Shown: positions 1-7,997 of the stretch, piece after piece
Numbering within the stretch: the first letter of the stretch is position 1
Layout: each line of letters starts with the position of its first letter
DNA from: RGIG995 sp045652445
Lineage (GTDB): Bacteria; Bacillota; Clostridia; Oscillospirales; UBA644
NCBI GenBank assembly: GCA_045652445.1
Contig: JAZRUJ010000094.1
Location: 1 to 14,018, forward strand
DNA: 14,018 bases
Reading direction: 5' to 3'
The notes under the pieces: model-generated
What the model was told of the DNA's origin: nothing
What the model saw: the letters and a program-made list of their open reading frames with translations, nothing else
Database searches by the model: none
Position numbers and translations under genes: made by a program

Positions 1-214
1 CACGCTTAATGGAAATGATGGTGCGGTCGGGGTTGGTGATTGCCTGGCGTTTAGCCACTTGACCTACCATACGTTCTCCGGATTTGGAGAATGCAACAAC
101 AGAGGGAGTCGTTCTTGCCCCTTCTGCATTGGCGATAACCACCGGTTCTCCGCCTTCCATAATGGCGACGCAAGAGTTGGTGGTCCCAAGATCTATTCCG
201 ATAATTTTACCCAT
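1..214 (-). CDS. dnaK: Chaperone DnaK (Hsp70), N-terminal fragment
   Basis: This is the first 71 codons of DnaK; the rest lies beyond the left edge of the window. DnaK is the ATP-driven cytosolic Hsp70 that binds exposed hydrophobic peptides, working with DnaJ and the nucleotide exchange factor GrpE. The visible part is the start of the actin-like ATPase domain: the phosphate-1 loop IGIDLGTTNS at residues 5-14, then the highly conserved VVIANAEGARTTPSVVAF stretch. The ATG at 214 is preceded by a perfect AGGAGG at 225-230, ten bases upstream. It follows grpE by 53 bases on the same strand, third in an hrcA-grpE-dnaK operon, so heat-shock control through CIRCE and HrcA is expected. Identity is secure; only the N-terminus can be judged here. 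Confidence 0.97.
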   Translation of the reverse strand, partial: MGKIIGIDLGTTNSCVAIMEGGEPVVIANAEGARTTPSVVAFSKSGERMVGQVAKRQAITNPDRTIISIKR

Positions 215-267
215 GTTTTATTTGCCTCCTAAATGTTGTGTTTCTATATAAGATTTTGTTAACAAGG

Positions 268-783
268 TTAATTTGCCACTTTTACCAGGGCATGGCGGAC
301 GACTTTATCGCCCAGCTTGTATCCTTTTTGGAAAACTTCAGCAATAACGTTTTCTCCCAAGGATTCATCGTCTACGTGCATGACCGCATTGTGGATTTGA
401 GGATCAAAAGCCTCACCGGGATTCCCGACGGGGAAGACGTTGAGGTTTTCAAAGGCTTTCAATGCCTGGGTCAGTACCATTTCCACGCCGGATTTCATGG
501 GGCTATCTTCGGCGGCGGCAATAGCTCGTTCCAGATTGTCGATGATGGGGAGTAGTTCAGCTACAGCATCGGCGGTAGCGTTGGCATAAACGGCGTTTTT
601 TTCTGCTGCGGAACGTTTTTTGAAATTGTCAAAGTCTGCGGCCAAGCGGACGAATCGATCGTGCCATTCATCCGTTACAGGTTCTGTTGTTGCCGATTCT
701 TCGCAAACTTCCTGTGAAACTTTAGTTTCAACTATTTCTTCTTCCGGTTCGTTTTCTTGAACCTTTTTCTTCTTATCGTTCAT
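268..783 (-). CDS. grpE: Nucleotide exchange factor GrpE
   Basis: GrpE, 171 residues, is the dimeric cochaperone that releases ADP from DnaK and acts as a thermosensor of the Hsp70 cycle. The N-terminus (about residues 1-40) is highly charged and Glu/Lys-rich and probably disordered, as is usual. A long helical coiled-coil region follows (about 40-100), including the typical RLAADFDNFKKR and LLPIIDNLERA segments. The C-terminal beta head (about 115-170) carries the family signature FDPQIHNAV and ends in KLGDKVVRHALVKV. The start ATG has AAAGGA seven bases upstream, inside a 15-base gap after hrcA. Length and motif order are normal for the family. The gene is transcribed from the CIRCE-controlled promoter upstream of hrcA and sits directly before its partner dnaK. 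Confidence 0.97.
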   Translation of the reverse strand: MNDKKKKVQENEPEEEIVETKVSQEVCEESATTEPVTDEWHDRFVRLAADFDNFKKRSAAEKNAVYANATADAVAELLPIIDNLERAIAAAEDSPMKSGVEMVLTQALKAFENLNVFPVGNPGEAFDPQIHNAVMHVDDESLGENVIAEVFQKGYKLGDKVVRHALVKVAN

Positions 784-798
784 GTCAGAATCCTTTCG

Positions 799-1815
799 TT
801 AATATTCTTGCTCAATGAACATCTTCAGATGATTTAAAATATGATTGCATCCGGCGATGGTTCGAGCGTAATCCATCCGGGTGGGGCCCATAAGCCCCAA
901 CATGACGGGGAATTTTTGATTATAAGATAAGGTAATCAAACTTGCATGAGGGCTGTTGAACAGTCCGTTTTCTGCTCCGATACGAATTTCAATCTCATCG
1001 GTAGGACGGTTTGCCAGCAAGGCTTCGAGAATCTGTTCCCGGGTGGAAAGCATTCCGATAAACCCGCGGGCGGTTTCAATATCCGAAAATTCCGGATAGG
1101 TCAAAAGATTTTCTGTACCGCCGATGTGCAGGGCATAGTCTTGTACTCCGGACAAAATTTTATGAACAGTTTCCATGATTCCCACGTGGCGGGGACAATG
1201 GGTTTTGATTTCGTGTTCCAAAAGCATCATTCGTACCGATCCGATCCGATCGATGGGGAACCCGGAGAACACGTTGTTGAAAATTTTTGTTAAAATCAAA
1301 GCGTCTTCCGCCGTAACATCTTCCGTTGCTCGGTAAAAATAATTCTTCACCGAACCGCCGGAGGCAATGACCATCACGGCAAGGATTCGTTTTCCTGCAG
1401 GAAGTACCTCAAATTGATAGACACCGTCCGGACAATGGGGAGAAACGCCGAAAACCGTACAACCGGAAAATTTTGCCAAATTCCGGGTTGCCGATTCCAG
1501 CAATTCTTCCAATCCCGCACTGGTCTCAAAGGGATCGTTTAATGCGGCTTGTTCCCTCGGTGTAAGCCGATAAGGGGTTAGGGTACCAACATAAAAACGG
1601 TATCCCAAATTAGAGGGGATTCGACCCGAAGAAGTGTGGGTTTTTTTTAAATATCCCAGCCGTTCCAATTCTGACATTTCGTTTCGAACGGTGGCAGGGG
1701 AGACTCCCAAATTTTCTCGGATCAACAGGGTCTTGGAACCTACCGGTTCCCCGGTTTCGATGTATGCAGATACAATGGCGGACAAAATCAGTTTTTTTCG
1801 CGGATCAAGTTCCAT
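799..1815 (-). CDS. hrcA: Heat-inducible transcription repressor HrcA
   Basis: HrcA represses class I heat-shock genes by binding the CIRCE operator; its activity is normally kept up by GroEL. The protein is 338 residues from the chosen start, close to the usual length of about 340. The N-terminal winged helix-turn-helix is clear (about residues 1-75, beginning MELDPRKKLILSAIV, with GEPVGSKTL and SPATVRNEMSELERLGYL). A GAF-like middle domain follows, and the C-terminus has the characteristic LGLMGPTRMDYART segment. The reading frame stays open further upstream to a TTG at 1866, but that would lie inside the CIRCE operator. The ATG at 1815 has AAGGAG eight bases away and fits the family start, so I use it. 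It is the first gene of hrcA-grpE-dnaK and probably represses its own operon. Confidence 0.97.
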   Translation of the reverse strand: MELDPRKKLILSAIVSAYIETGEPVGSKTLLIRENLGVSPATVRNEMSELERLGYLKKTHTSSGRIPSNLGYRFYVGTLTPYRLTPREQAALNDPFETSAGLEELLESATRNLAKFSGCTVFGVSPHCPDGVYQFEVLPAGKRILAVMVIASGGSVKNYFYRATEDVTAEDALILTKIFNNVFSGFPIDRIGSVRMMLLEHEIKTHCPRHVGIMETVHKILSGVQDYALHIGGTENLLTYPEFSDIETARGFIGMLSTREQILEALLANRPTDEIEIRIGAENGLFNSPHASLITLSYNQKFPVMLGLMGPTRMDYARTIAGCNHILNHLKMFIEQEY

Positions 1816-1823
1816 ATAACCCT

Positions 1824-1829
1824 CTCCTT
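1824..1829 (-). promoter_or_regulatory. Ribosome binding site that fixes the hrcA start
   Basis: AAGGAG read on the minus strand, with an 8-base spacer to the ATG at 1815. It decides against the longer frame starting with TTG at 1866, which would overlap the CIRCE operator and lie close to the predicted transcription start. Confidence 0.85.
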
Positions 1830-1852
1830 CCCTTGGCTTTCGTTCTTCGGTA

Positions 1853-1879
1853 TTAGCACTCTGCAAAGATGAGTGCTAA
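1853..1879 (-). promoter_or_regulatory. CIRCE operator (HrcA binding site)
   Basis: A perfect match to the CIRCE consensus, TTAGCACTC-N9-GAGTGCTAA, with both 9-base arms intact (1853-1861 and 1871-1879). It begins 38 bases upstream of the hrcA start and lies just downstream of the predicted -10 element, so bound HrcA would block transcription initiation or early elongation. It is known that HrcA binds this element and autoregulates hrcA operons. That it does so here is inferred from the perfect sequence and its placement. Confidence 0.98.
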
Positions 1880-1888
1880 CCTATGAAT

Positions 1889-1917
1889 ACTCTACCACTT
1901 TTTCCAACATTTGTCAA
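1889..1917 (-). promoter_or_regulatory. Sigma-A-type promoter of the hrcA-grpE-dnaK operon
   Basis: On the minus strand a perfect -35 box TTGACA (1912-1917) is separated by exactly 17 bases from a -10 box TAGAGT (1889-1894, 4 of 6 matches to TATAAT). Transcription would start near 1881-1883, placing CIRCE at the very start of the transcript. This arrangement is the textbook layout for vegetative-sigma, HrcA-repressed heat-shock operons. Confidence 0.88.
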
Positions 1918-1953
1918 GAGATAGTTCGGGTTTTCCTCTAAAATGTCACAATC

Positions 1954-1971
1954 TTGTTACTATTGTAACAT
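1954..1971. repeat. Short palindrome at the recG stop codon
   Basis: A perfect inverted repeat TGTTAC-TATT-GTAACA (1955-1970) overlaps the recG stop codon (1960-1962). With its flanking bases it resembles the clostridial Rex operator pattern TTGTTAA-N4-TTAACAA, with three mismatches. It lies 37 bases upstream of the hrcA -35 box. As a terminator it would be weak: a 6-bp AT-rich stem with no clean U-tract. Function is unknown; it may be chance. Confidence 0.4.
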
Positions 1972-3987
1972 GGCGGAACGAAGCATTTCCGACGCTGCAA
2001 TAAACAAGGCTCGATTTTCCGGCAAAATAAACCAGGAGGGGTCTTCAAATAGGCTGTCTGCAACCTTGGAAACTTGTTCAAGAATTTTCATATCTCGGGT
2101 CAGATCTGCAATTTTAAAGGGGGGAAGGCCGTGTTGACGGTTTCCCAAAAAGTCTCCCGGTCCCCGCAGTTCCAAGTCTTTTCGGCTGATTTCAAAACCG
2201 TCGTTCGTAGCACAGAATGCGTCCAGTCTTTGGGTTGCATCGTCGCTTTTGTCGTCAGAGACGACAAAGCAGTAAGATGCTTTGTTTCCTCTGCCCACAC
2301 GCCCCCGTAGTTGATGAAGCTGGGATAATCCGAACCGTTCAGCGTTTTCAATAATCATGGTGGTCGCGTTGGGAACGTTAACACCAACTTCAATGACGGT
2401 GGTAGAAACTAAAACTGAAATTTTGTTTTTCACAAAATCGGATAGAATTTGTTCTTTTTCTTCGCTTTTCATTCGTCCGTGCAGGCAAGCTACTGAAATA
2501 TCCCGCAAATAGGTTTTCCGCAATTCTTCGCAAAAATCCACAGCACTTTTCATTTCATCGCTTCCTTCTACGGTAGGGCAGACAATATAAGCCTGTTCTC
2601 CCGCCAAGGCTTTTTCTCTTAAATATTCGTACATTCTTTCCGATAGGTCAGATCCCACTTTCCGGGTGATTACCGGAATTCTGCCGGGAGGAAGTTCGTC
2701 CAAAATCGAAATATCCAGATCTCCATACAATACCAATGCCAGCGACCGGGGAATGGGGGTGGCGGATAAGAAAATCATATGGGGATTTTGACCTTTTTCT
2801 TGCATGGCTGCCCGCTGTTGGACTCCAAATCGGTGTTGTTCGTCTGCAATTGCAACGGCAAGATTCTTAAAGTGAACACTTTTTTGAATCAAAGCATGGG
2901 TTCCGATCACAAGATCGGTTTCTCCCGCCTGTAAACGAAGCAACAAGTCTCTTTTTTCGGTGGCACGCATAGAACCTGTCAAAAGTTCTACCTTCACCCC
3001 GCAGGGGGACAACAATGCAGAGAGGGATTCGTAATGTTGAATCGCTAAGATTTCCGTGGGAACCATCAATGCGGTTTGCATGCCGTTTCTTGCGGCAAGG
3101 TATGCTACCGCGGCGGCAATCACGGTCTTCCCGCTTCCTACGTCGCCCTGAATTAAGCGGGACATGGGATAAGGACGCCGGATTCCGTCAAAGCATTCTT
3201 TGATGACCCGTTTTTGAGCCCCGGTAAAAGCATAGGGAATACGGTTGAGAAAGGGGGTTAGATCTTTGGGTTCCAGTTTAGGTGCATCTAATTTCCGTAC
3301 TCTTAATTTTAGAATACGAACTCCCACTGTAAACAAAAACAATTCTTCAAAAATAAAGCGGTTTTTTGCCCGTTCCGCTTCTTCCATCGTTTTCGGAAAA
3401 TGAATAGAACGGAACGCCGCGTGAATTTCCGGAAGATTGCATTTTTCCCGCAAAGAGGGGAGGAGCATCTCTTTTAATTGGGCATCACAAGCCTGCAACG
3501 CGGTTTCAATGTTTCGGGCAAGGGACGCTTGGGTAACCCCCTCGGTGAGGGGGTAGATAGGTTCAATTTCGGGAATGGCATCCATGCGAATTTGCGGGGA
3601 TTCCATCTGCCGGACAATTCCTGCTACTTTAACAGTACCATGCAGCAGCACCGTCATGCCGGGATGCAGGTGTTCCGCTGTATATTTCTGATTATATAAG
3701 GTGACGTAAATGGAATTTCCTCGGGCGTCGGAAACGGAAAAGAGGAAGCGAGTTACACGCTTCCCCACCCGCTTGGATATATCCGAACTTACTTTTCCTA
3801 CCACGGTGGCGGTCTGCCCGTCGACCAATTTGTCGATGGGATTGATTTCGGACATATTCAAGTACCCTCGCGGAAAATATCGAATCAAATCCGCACAGGT
3901 GATGATATTCAGTTTTTTCAGCAGTTCAGCCCGCTTGGAGCCGATTCCCCGTAATATGGTTACAGGACTGTTTAAAACGTCAATCAT
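1960..3987 (-). CDS. recG: ATP-dependent DNA helicase RecG
   Basis: RecG, 675 residues, is a superfamily 2 double-strand DNA translocase that remodels stalled replication forks and branch-migrates Holliday junctions. The N-terminal wedge region begins with a helix-hairpin-helix-like LRGIGSKRAELLKKL (residues 12-26), followed by an OB-fold (about 55-145). The helicase core shows Walker A GDVGSGKT (281-288), the DEQH box (382-385) and SATPIPR (408-414). The second lobe carries the HGR, TTVIEVGVNVPNA and QLRGRVGRG motifs. The C-terminus has the expected DGFEISRKDLELRGPGDFLG signature. Length is normal. The ATG at 3987 has a weak AGGA six bases upstream, in a 26-base gap after cysS, so co-transcription with cysS is likely. 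No clear terminator follows it. Confidence 0.98.
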   Translation of the reverse strand: MIDVLNSPVTILRGIGSKRAELLKKLNIITCADLIRYFPRGYLNMSEINPIDKLVDGQTATVVGKVSSDISKRVGKRVTRFLFSVSDARGNSIYVTLYNQKYTAEHLHPGMTVLLHGTVKVAGIVRQMESPQIRMDAIPEIEPIYPLTEGVTQASLARNIETALQACDAQLKEMLLPSLREKCNLPEIHAAFRSIHFPKTMEEAERAKNRFIFEELFLFTVGVRILKLRVRKLDAPKLEPKDLTPFLNRIPYAFTGAQKRVIKECFDGIRRPYPMSRLIQGDVGSGKTVIAAAVAYLAARNGMQTALMVPTEILAIQHYESLSALLSPCGVKVELLTGSMRATEKRDLLLRLQAGETDLVIGTHALIQKSVHFKNLAVAIADEQHRFGVQQRAAMQEKGQNPHMIFLSATPIPRSLALVLYGDLDISILDELPPGRIPVITRKVGSDLSERMYEYLREKALAGEQAYIVCPTVEGSDEMKSAVDFCEELRKTYLRDISVACLHGRMKSEEKEQILSDFVKNKISVLVSTTVIEVGVNVPNATTMIIENAERFGLSQLHQLRGRVGRGNKASYCFVVSDDKSDDATQRLDAFCATNDGFEISRKDLELRGPGDFLGNRQHGLPPFKIADLTRDMKILEQVSKVADSLFEDPSWFILPENRALFIAASEMLRSAMLQ

Positions 3988-4013
3988 ATTGATTCCTGAA
4001 TTTTATGATAATT

Positions 4014-5423
4014 TTATTTTTCTGCTCTCTTCCAACGGATTCCTGCAGGGGTATCTTCCAAAATAATCCCCATAGCAGTCAGTTGATCTCGAATCGCGTC
4101 GGCTTTTGCCCAATCTTTTGCTTTCCGGGCAGCAGTACGTTCTTCAATCAGAGCATCGATAATGGAGTCGTCTTCGCCGGATTCTTCTTCCTTGGACAGA
4201 AGTCCCAAAACGTCAATCAATTCTTCCACCTTTTCGATCAGGCTTTCGTAAACGGCTTTGGAATATCCCTCTTTTGCAGTGACGTTGATTTGTTTGATCA
4301 AATCAAAGATTGCGGTCAGCCCATTTGCTGTATTCAGGTCATCGTCCATTGCTGCTTCAAAGCGGTCTCTGTAAATTTTGAAAGAGTCAATATATTCTTT
4401 TTCTTCTGCCGTAGGATTGGTTTGAGAAGCATTTTTTGCCAAAAATTTCAGGTTGGTAAGGCAGTTGTTGATTCGTTCCAAAGAAGCTTTTGCCTGCTCA
4501 ATAATGCCCGGTTCGTAGTTGATAGGCATACGGTAGTGAGCCGAAACGGCAAAATACCGCAAGGGGAGATATCCGTATACTTTGGAAAGATCCCGGACGG
4601 TAAAGAAGTTGTTCTTGGATTTGCTCATTTTTTCATTATTGACGTTTACAAATCCAATGTGGAACCAGGAATTTGCAAAGGTACATCCATTGGCACACTG
4701 GGATTGAGCAATTTCATTTTCATGGTGGGGGAACTTCAGATCGTGTCCGCCACAATGAATATCCACGGTGTCTCCCAGATACCGCTTAGCCATGGCGCTG
4801 CATTCGATATGCCAGCCGGGACACCCCTCACCCCAGGGAGAAGTCCAATGGGGTTCTCCGGGTTTGGAGGCTTTCCAAAGAGCAAAGTCCAGGGGATCTT
4901 CTTTGATCTCACTAACGTCGATCCGTGCTCCGGAAGCGAGATCTTCAATAGACTGCTTCAACAGGCTGTTGCCATATTCGGGAAAACTGCGAACGCGGAA
5001 ATACACGTCCCCGTTGCTTTCGTAGGCATGCCCTTTTTCAATCAGAGAAGAAACCAATTCGATAATGCCGTCGATATTTTCGGTGGCTCTGGGGTGAACG
5101 GTTGCACGTTTAATATTTAGCCCGTCCGCATCGGTAAAATATTCATTGATATATTTTTCTGCAACTTCGGCTACCGTAATGCCTTCTTCATTGGCACGTT
5201 TGATCATTTTATCGTCTACGTCGGTGAAATTTTGGACGTATTTTACGTCGTAACCTTTAAATTCCAGATACCGACGCAGAGTGTCAAACATCATGAAAGA
5301 ACGGCCGTTTCCTACGTGAAAATAGTTGTACACCGTAGGTCCGCAGGCATAAATGCGAACGGTGTTGCCGTTGGGTTTAAATTCTTCCACTTTATTGGTG
5401 AGAGAGTTATAAAGTTTCAGCAT
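4014..5423 (-). CDS. cysS: Cysteinyl-tRNA synthetase
   Basis: CysRS, 469 residues, is a class I aminoacyl-tRNA synthetase that charges tRNA-Cys in the cytosol. The Rossmann-type catalytic core shows the HIGH-equivalent HVGN (residues 36-39) after ACGPTVYNYF, and the KMSKS loop at 265-269. Putative zinc ligands, by position against the E. coli enzyme, are C27, C208 (in GWHIECSAMA), H233 and E237 (in FPHHENE). The C-terminal part holds the helical DALR region and the anticodon-binding segment, ending in a typical IRDQLTAMGIILEDTPAG. The start ATG is preceded by AGGAG ten bases away and follows the cysE stop by one base. The cysE-cysS pairing is common in Bacillota and links cysteine synthesis to its use in translation. 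No T-box leader is visible here, and there is no room for one. Confidence 0.98.
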   Translation of the reverse strand: MLKLYNSLTNKVEEFKPNGNTVRIYACGPTVYNYFHVGNGRSFMMFDTLRRYLEFKGYDVKYVQNFTDVDDKMIKRANEEGITVAEVAEKYINEYFTDADGLNIKRATVHPRATENIDGIIELVSSLIEKGHAYESNGDVYFRVRSFPEYGNSLLKQSIEDLASGARIDVSEIKEDPLDFALWKASKPGEPHWTSPWGEGCPGWHIECSAMAKRYLGDTVDIHCGGHDLKFPHHENEIAQSQCANGCTFANSWFHIGFVNVNNEKMSKSKNNFFTVRDLSKVYGYLPLRYFAVSAHYRMPINYEPGIIEQAKASLERINNCLTNLKFLAKNASQTNPTAEEKEYIDSFKIYRDRFEAAMDDDLNTANGLTAIFDLIKQINVTAKEGYSKAVYESLIEKVEELIDVLGLLSKEEESGEDDSIIDALIEERTAARKAKDWAKADAIRDQLTAMGIILEDTPAGIRWKRAEK

Positions 5424-5424
5424 A

Positions 5425-6084
5425 TTATTCTTTCTCCTGTGTTTTTGCTTCGTTATTTTTTATGTCAGCACAATCTTTAGCAATGCGATCCAACTGAATC
5501 CGCAGTTTGCAAATTTCTTGAGAAATGGGATCGGGAATGTGAACGTTATCAAAGTTATCCATGCGAACGCCGTCCCGTTTGACAATTCGGGCGGGAGAAC
5601 CAACGGCGGTGCAGTTGGGAGGAATATCTTCCAGAACAACGGATCCTGCGGCGATTTTACTGTTATCACCAACGGTAAAAGAGCCGAGAAGCTGGGAATG
5701 AGCCCCAATAAAGACGTTATTTCCGATGGTCGGGTGGCGTTTTCCCGATTCTTTCCCGGTACCGCCTAGGGTTACTCCGTGATAGATAGTGCAATTATCT
5801 CCGATTTCAGCGGTTTCTCCAATTACCACACCCATGCCGTGGTCAATCAAAAGACCCCGTCCGATCGTTGCCGCGGGATGAATTTCAATCCCCGTCCGGC
5901 GGCGGGCGTATTGGGAAATCATTCGGGCAAACAGTTTGTGATTGCGGCGATAGAAAAAGTTTGCAATTCGATGATATATCAGAGCATGAAGCCCGGGGTA
6001 GCAGAAGAAAACTTCTGCATCGGAGCGAGCCGCGGGGTCCCGTTCCCGGATCGCCCGGATATCGTAGCGAAGGTTCTTAAACAT
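5425..6084 (-). CDS. cysE: Serine O-acetyltransferase
   Basis: CysE, 219 residues, transfers acetyl from acetyl-CoA to L-serine to give O-acetylserine, the committed step of cysteine synthesis. It is the short Gram-positive form: a helical N-terminus (about 1-60, starting MFKNLRYDIRAIRERDPAA), then a left-handed parallel beta-helix of hexapeptide repeats (about 64-165). The active-site region IDHGMGVVIGETA contains the likely catalytic His82. GTGKESGKRHPTIG (109-121, His117) is the second conserved histidine segment, and GSPARIVK closes the fold. The last 50 or so residues are a charged, probably helical tail. The gene lies 9 bases after pgsA and 1 base before cysS. Its only visible Shine-Dalgarno is AAAGG inside the end of pgsA, about 12 bases from the ATG, which suggests translational coupling. 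Confidence 0.97.
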   Translation of the reverse strand: MFKNLRYDIRAIRERDPAARSDAEVFFCYPGLHALIYHRIANFFYRRNHKLFARMISQYARRRTGIEIHPAATIGRGLLIDHGMGVVIGETAEIGDNCTIYHGVTLGGTGKESGKRHPTIGNNVFIGAHSQLLGSFTVGDNSKIAAGSVVLEDIPPNCTAVGSPARIVKRDGVRMDNFDNVHIPDPISQEICKLRIQLDRIAKDCADIKNNEAKTQEKE

Positions 6085-6093
6085 AATGTGGCA

Positions 6094-6693
6094 TCAGCCT
6101 TTCAGATACGGCGCACAGGCCTTAATGTAAGGAATGGCGGAAATCCATGCGTAAATAGCATTGATTGCGAAAAGGATTTCCGGAATCAACAGAAAATACC
6201 AGGGGGCATTACAACTTTCAACGGAATTTAAGAATAGAAAAAGATATGTAGCCCCAATGGAAAATCCTTGCAAAGTCGTTTTAATTTTTCCCCACCAGTT
6301 TGCGGCAACCACGTTTCCGTGGGAAGCGGCAGAGAGGCGAAGCCCGGAAATCATCAGTTCTCGCAAAAGGATTGCAATAACGGAGAAGAGCATAATGTGA
6401 CCAAACGTACCCATTCCCGCAAAAGCAACGCAAACGCTTAACACCAACATTTTGTCCGCAATAGGGTCTAAAAATTTCCCCAAATCGGAAATGAAGTTAT
6501 ATTTCCGTGCAATTTTTCCATCGACAAAATCGGAAATCATAGCTACAGAAAACAGGATCCCTGAAATTAGAACAGAGGTGGAGTAAGAAATCCACGAGGT
6601 CAAATTGCTTTCCACAAGGAAAAACAATACGAAAGGAATCAATGCAATCCGAAACCAACAAATGGCGTTTGGAATGTCTTTCTTTTGCAGCAT
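6094..6693 (-). CDS. pgsA: CDP-diacylglycerol-glycerol-3-phosphate 3-phosphatidyltransferase
   Basis: PgsA makes phosphatidylglycerophosphate from CDP-diacylglycerol and glycerol 3-phosphate, the committed step to phosphatidylglycerol and cardiolipin. It is an integral membrane protein of 199 residues here. The CDP-alcohol phosphatidyltransferase signature D-G-x2-A-R-x8-G-x3-D-x3-D is complete, at D58, G59, A62, R63, G72, D76 and D80. Several hydrophobic segments flank it (about 10-27, 35-57, 82-105, and two near the C-terminus). The frame is open to a GTG at 6702, but that codon overlaps the AGGAG at 6702-6706. The ATG at 6693 has an 8-base spacer, and the adjacent ATG at 6696 has only 5, so 6693 is preferred. 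The rimO-pgsA order is common in Bacillota. Confidence 0.95.
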   Translation of the reverse strand: MLQKKDIPNAICWFRIALIPFVLFFLVESNLTSWISYSTSVLISGILFSVAMISDFVDGKIARKYNFISDLGKFLDPIADKMLVLSVCVAFAGMGTFGHIMLFSVIAILLRELMISGLRLSAASHGNVVAANWWGKIKTTLQGFSIGATYLFLFLNSVESCNAPWYFLLIPEILFAINAIYAWISAIPYIKACAPYLKG

Positions 6694-6698
6694 CATAA

Positions 6699-7997
6699 TC
6701 ACTCCTGACGGAACACGGCTGTTCCGTAAAAATCATATTCATTATACTTTTCCAAAAGAACCGGAAGAAAGGTTCCTGTTTCGATGGGAATTTGAGACGT
6801 AAATAAAATTTGACCGTCCACTTCGGGGGCTTGGAAATAGGCACGTCCCACGTAGGTTCCGTCCTCGTTTTTTCCTTCGCAGAGAACTTCCAGGGTTTTT
6901 CCAAGGAGAGGTTTGTTAGTTCCCGGCAAAAGACGATGCTGAATTTCCATAATAAGGTCAGCACGACGTTGTTTTATTTCGTCGTCCACCTGTCCCCGCA
7001 TTCTTCCCGCCGGAGTTCCTTCTTCTCTCGAATAGGGGAAAACTCCCAGGTTTGCAAAGCGAATGGTTTTTACGAAGTCGCAGAGAATTTCAAAATCTTC
7101 TTCGCTCTCCGTGGGAAAACCAGTAATAAAAGTGGTTCGAATGCTACAATCGGGTAAAATGTCCCGAATGTGCGAAATCAGTTCGGTCAAAGACTCGTGA
7201 TTTCCTGTGCGGTTCATTTTTTTCAGGATTCTCCCCGATGCGTGCTGCAGGGGGACGTCAATGTAAGGAACGCACTTCTTTACTTCCGCCATAGTGTGCA
7301 GTAATTCATCGGTAATTTCTTCCGGACGGCAATACAAAATGCGAACCCAATGTACCGAATCAATGGCAGCAATATCCCGAATCAGCCGGCACAAATCCGG
7401 ATGCTTGGTGGTATCCTGTGCAATCAGGTTGATTTCAACAGCTCCGCCTTTTGCAAGTTTTTCCGCTTCCGCCATAATGGATTCATAAGAACGGGGGATA
7501 AACTCTCCTCGTACCGACGGAATCACGCAATAAGAACAATGGTTGGAGCAACCTTCTGCAATCCGCAAATAGACCGATTTGTTACCTGTGGTAAGCATTC
7601 GGTCATATTCCGGGGGACAGCAGGTGAGAGGTTTGTATTCCTCAAACACTTCGTTGCAACGGATGGCGTCAACAACTTTGTCAAAACTTCTGGAGCCAAG
7701 ACACGCGTCTACTTCCGGTAATAATTTCAAAACTTCTTTTTGATACCGTTCTGCAAGACAGCCGGTAACGACGAGACGTTTTAATTTTCCGTTGGTTTTA
7801 TACGAGGCTGCATCTAAAATCGCTTCAATGGACTCGGATTTAGCCGCGTCGATAAAGGTACAGGTGTGAACGATGACTGCGTCGCACTCCGAAAGGTCTG
7901 ACGTAATTTCAAATCCTTCGTCTTTTAACTGCTGCAACATCATTTCCGCGTCAATGCGGTTTTTTGCACACCCCAAAGCAATCATTCCGACGTTCAA
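6699..7997 (-). CDS. rimO: Ribosomal protein S12 methylthiotransferase RimO
   Basis: RimO, 432 residues, is a radical-SAM enzyme that adds a methylthio group to a conserved aspartate of ribosomal protein S12. The N-terminal MTTase domain has the three cluster-binding cysteines C10 (ALGCAKN), C46 (VHTCTF) and C80 (VTGCLAERY). The radical-SAM motif CxxxCxxC is at C150, C154 and C157 (AEGCSNHCSYC). A C-terminal TRAM domain follows (about 365-430). The start ALGCAKN rather than a MiaB-like opening, and the overall length, favour RimO over MiaB. The start codon is TTG at 7997, supported by AAGGA nine bases upstream and by a 4-base TTGA overlap with the recX stop. An ATG four codons later has no better ribosome site. 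Confidence 0.95.
   Translation of the reverse strand: MNVGMIALGCAKNRIDAEMMLQQLKDEGFEITSDLSECDAVIVHTCTFIDAAKSESIEAILDAASYKTNGKLKRLVVTGCLAERYQKEVLKLLPEVDACLGSRSFDKVVDAIRCNEVFEEYKPLTCCPPEYDRMLTTGNKSVYLRIAEGCSNHCSYCVIPSVRGEFIPRSYESIMAEAEKLAKGGAVEINLIAQDTTKHPDLCRLIRDIAAIDSVHWVRILYCRPEEITDELLHTMAEVKKCVPYIDVPLQHASGRILKKMNRTGNHESLTELISHIRDILPDCSIRTTFITGFPTESEEDFEILCDFVKTIRFANLGVFPYSREEGTPAGRMRGQVDDEIKQRRADLIMEIQHRLLPGTNKPLLGKTLEVLCEGKNEDGTYVGRAYFQAPEVDGQILFTSQIPIETGTFLPVLLEKYNEYDFYGTAVFRQE
6702..6706 (-). promoter_or_regulatory. Ribosome binding site that fixes the pgsA start
   Basis: AGGAG on the minus strand, located just upstream of the rimO stop codon (TGA at 6699-6701). It overlaps the GTG at 6702 and so rules that start out. 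It gives an 8-base spacer to the ATG at 6693 and a 5-base spacer to the ATG at 6696. Confidence 0.75.

Noticed and set aside
256..265. Palindrome TTGTTAACAA between grpE and dnaK
   Set aside because: It is only ten bases with no spacer, overlaps the gap next to the grpE stop in an AT-rich stretch, and has no U-tract or promoter relation. It is expected by chance at this size.
1816..1866. Upstream extension of hrcA to a TTG start
   Set aside because: It would begin inside the CIRCE operator, while a good ribosome site and the conserved HrcA N-terminus support the ATG at 1815.
4005..5120. A 371-codon open frame on the plus strand opposite cysS
   Set aside because: It is fully covered by the certain cysS gene; the product is low-complexity and Phe-rich with no recognisable domain, so it is a shadow frame.
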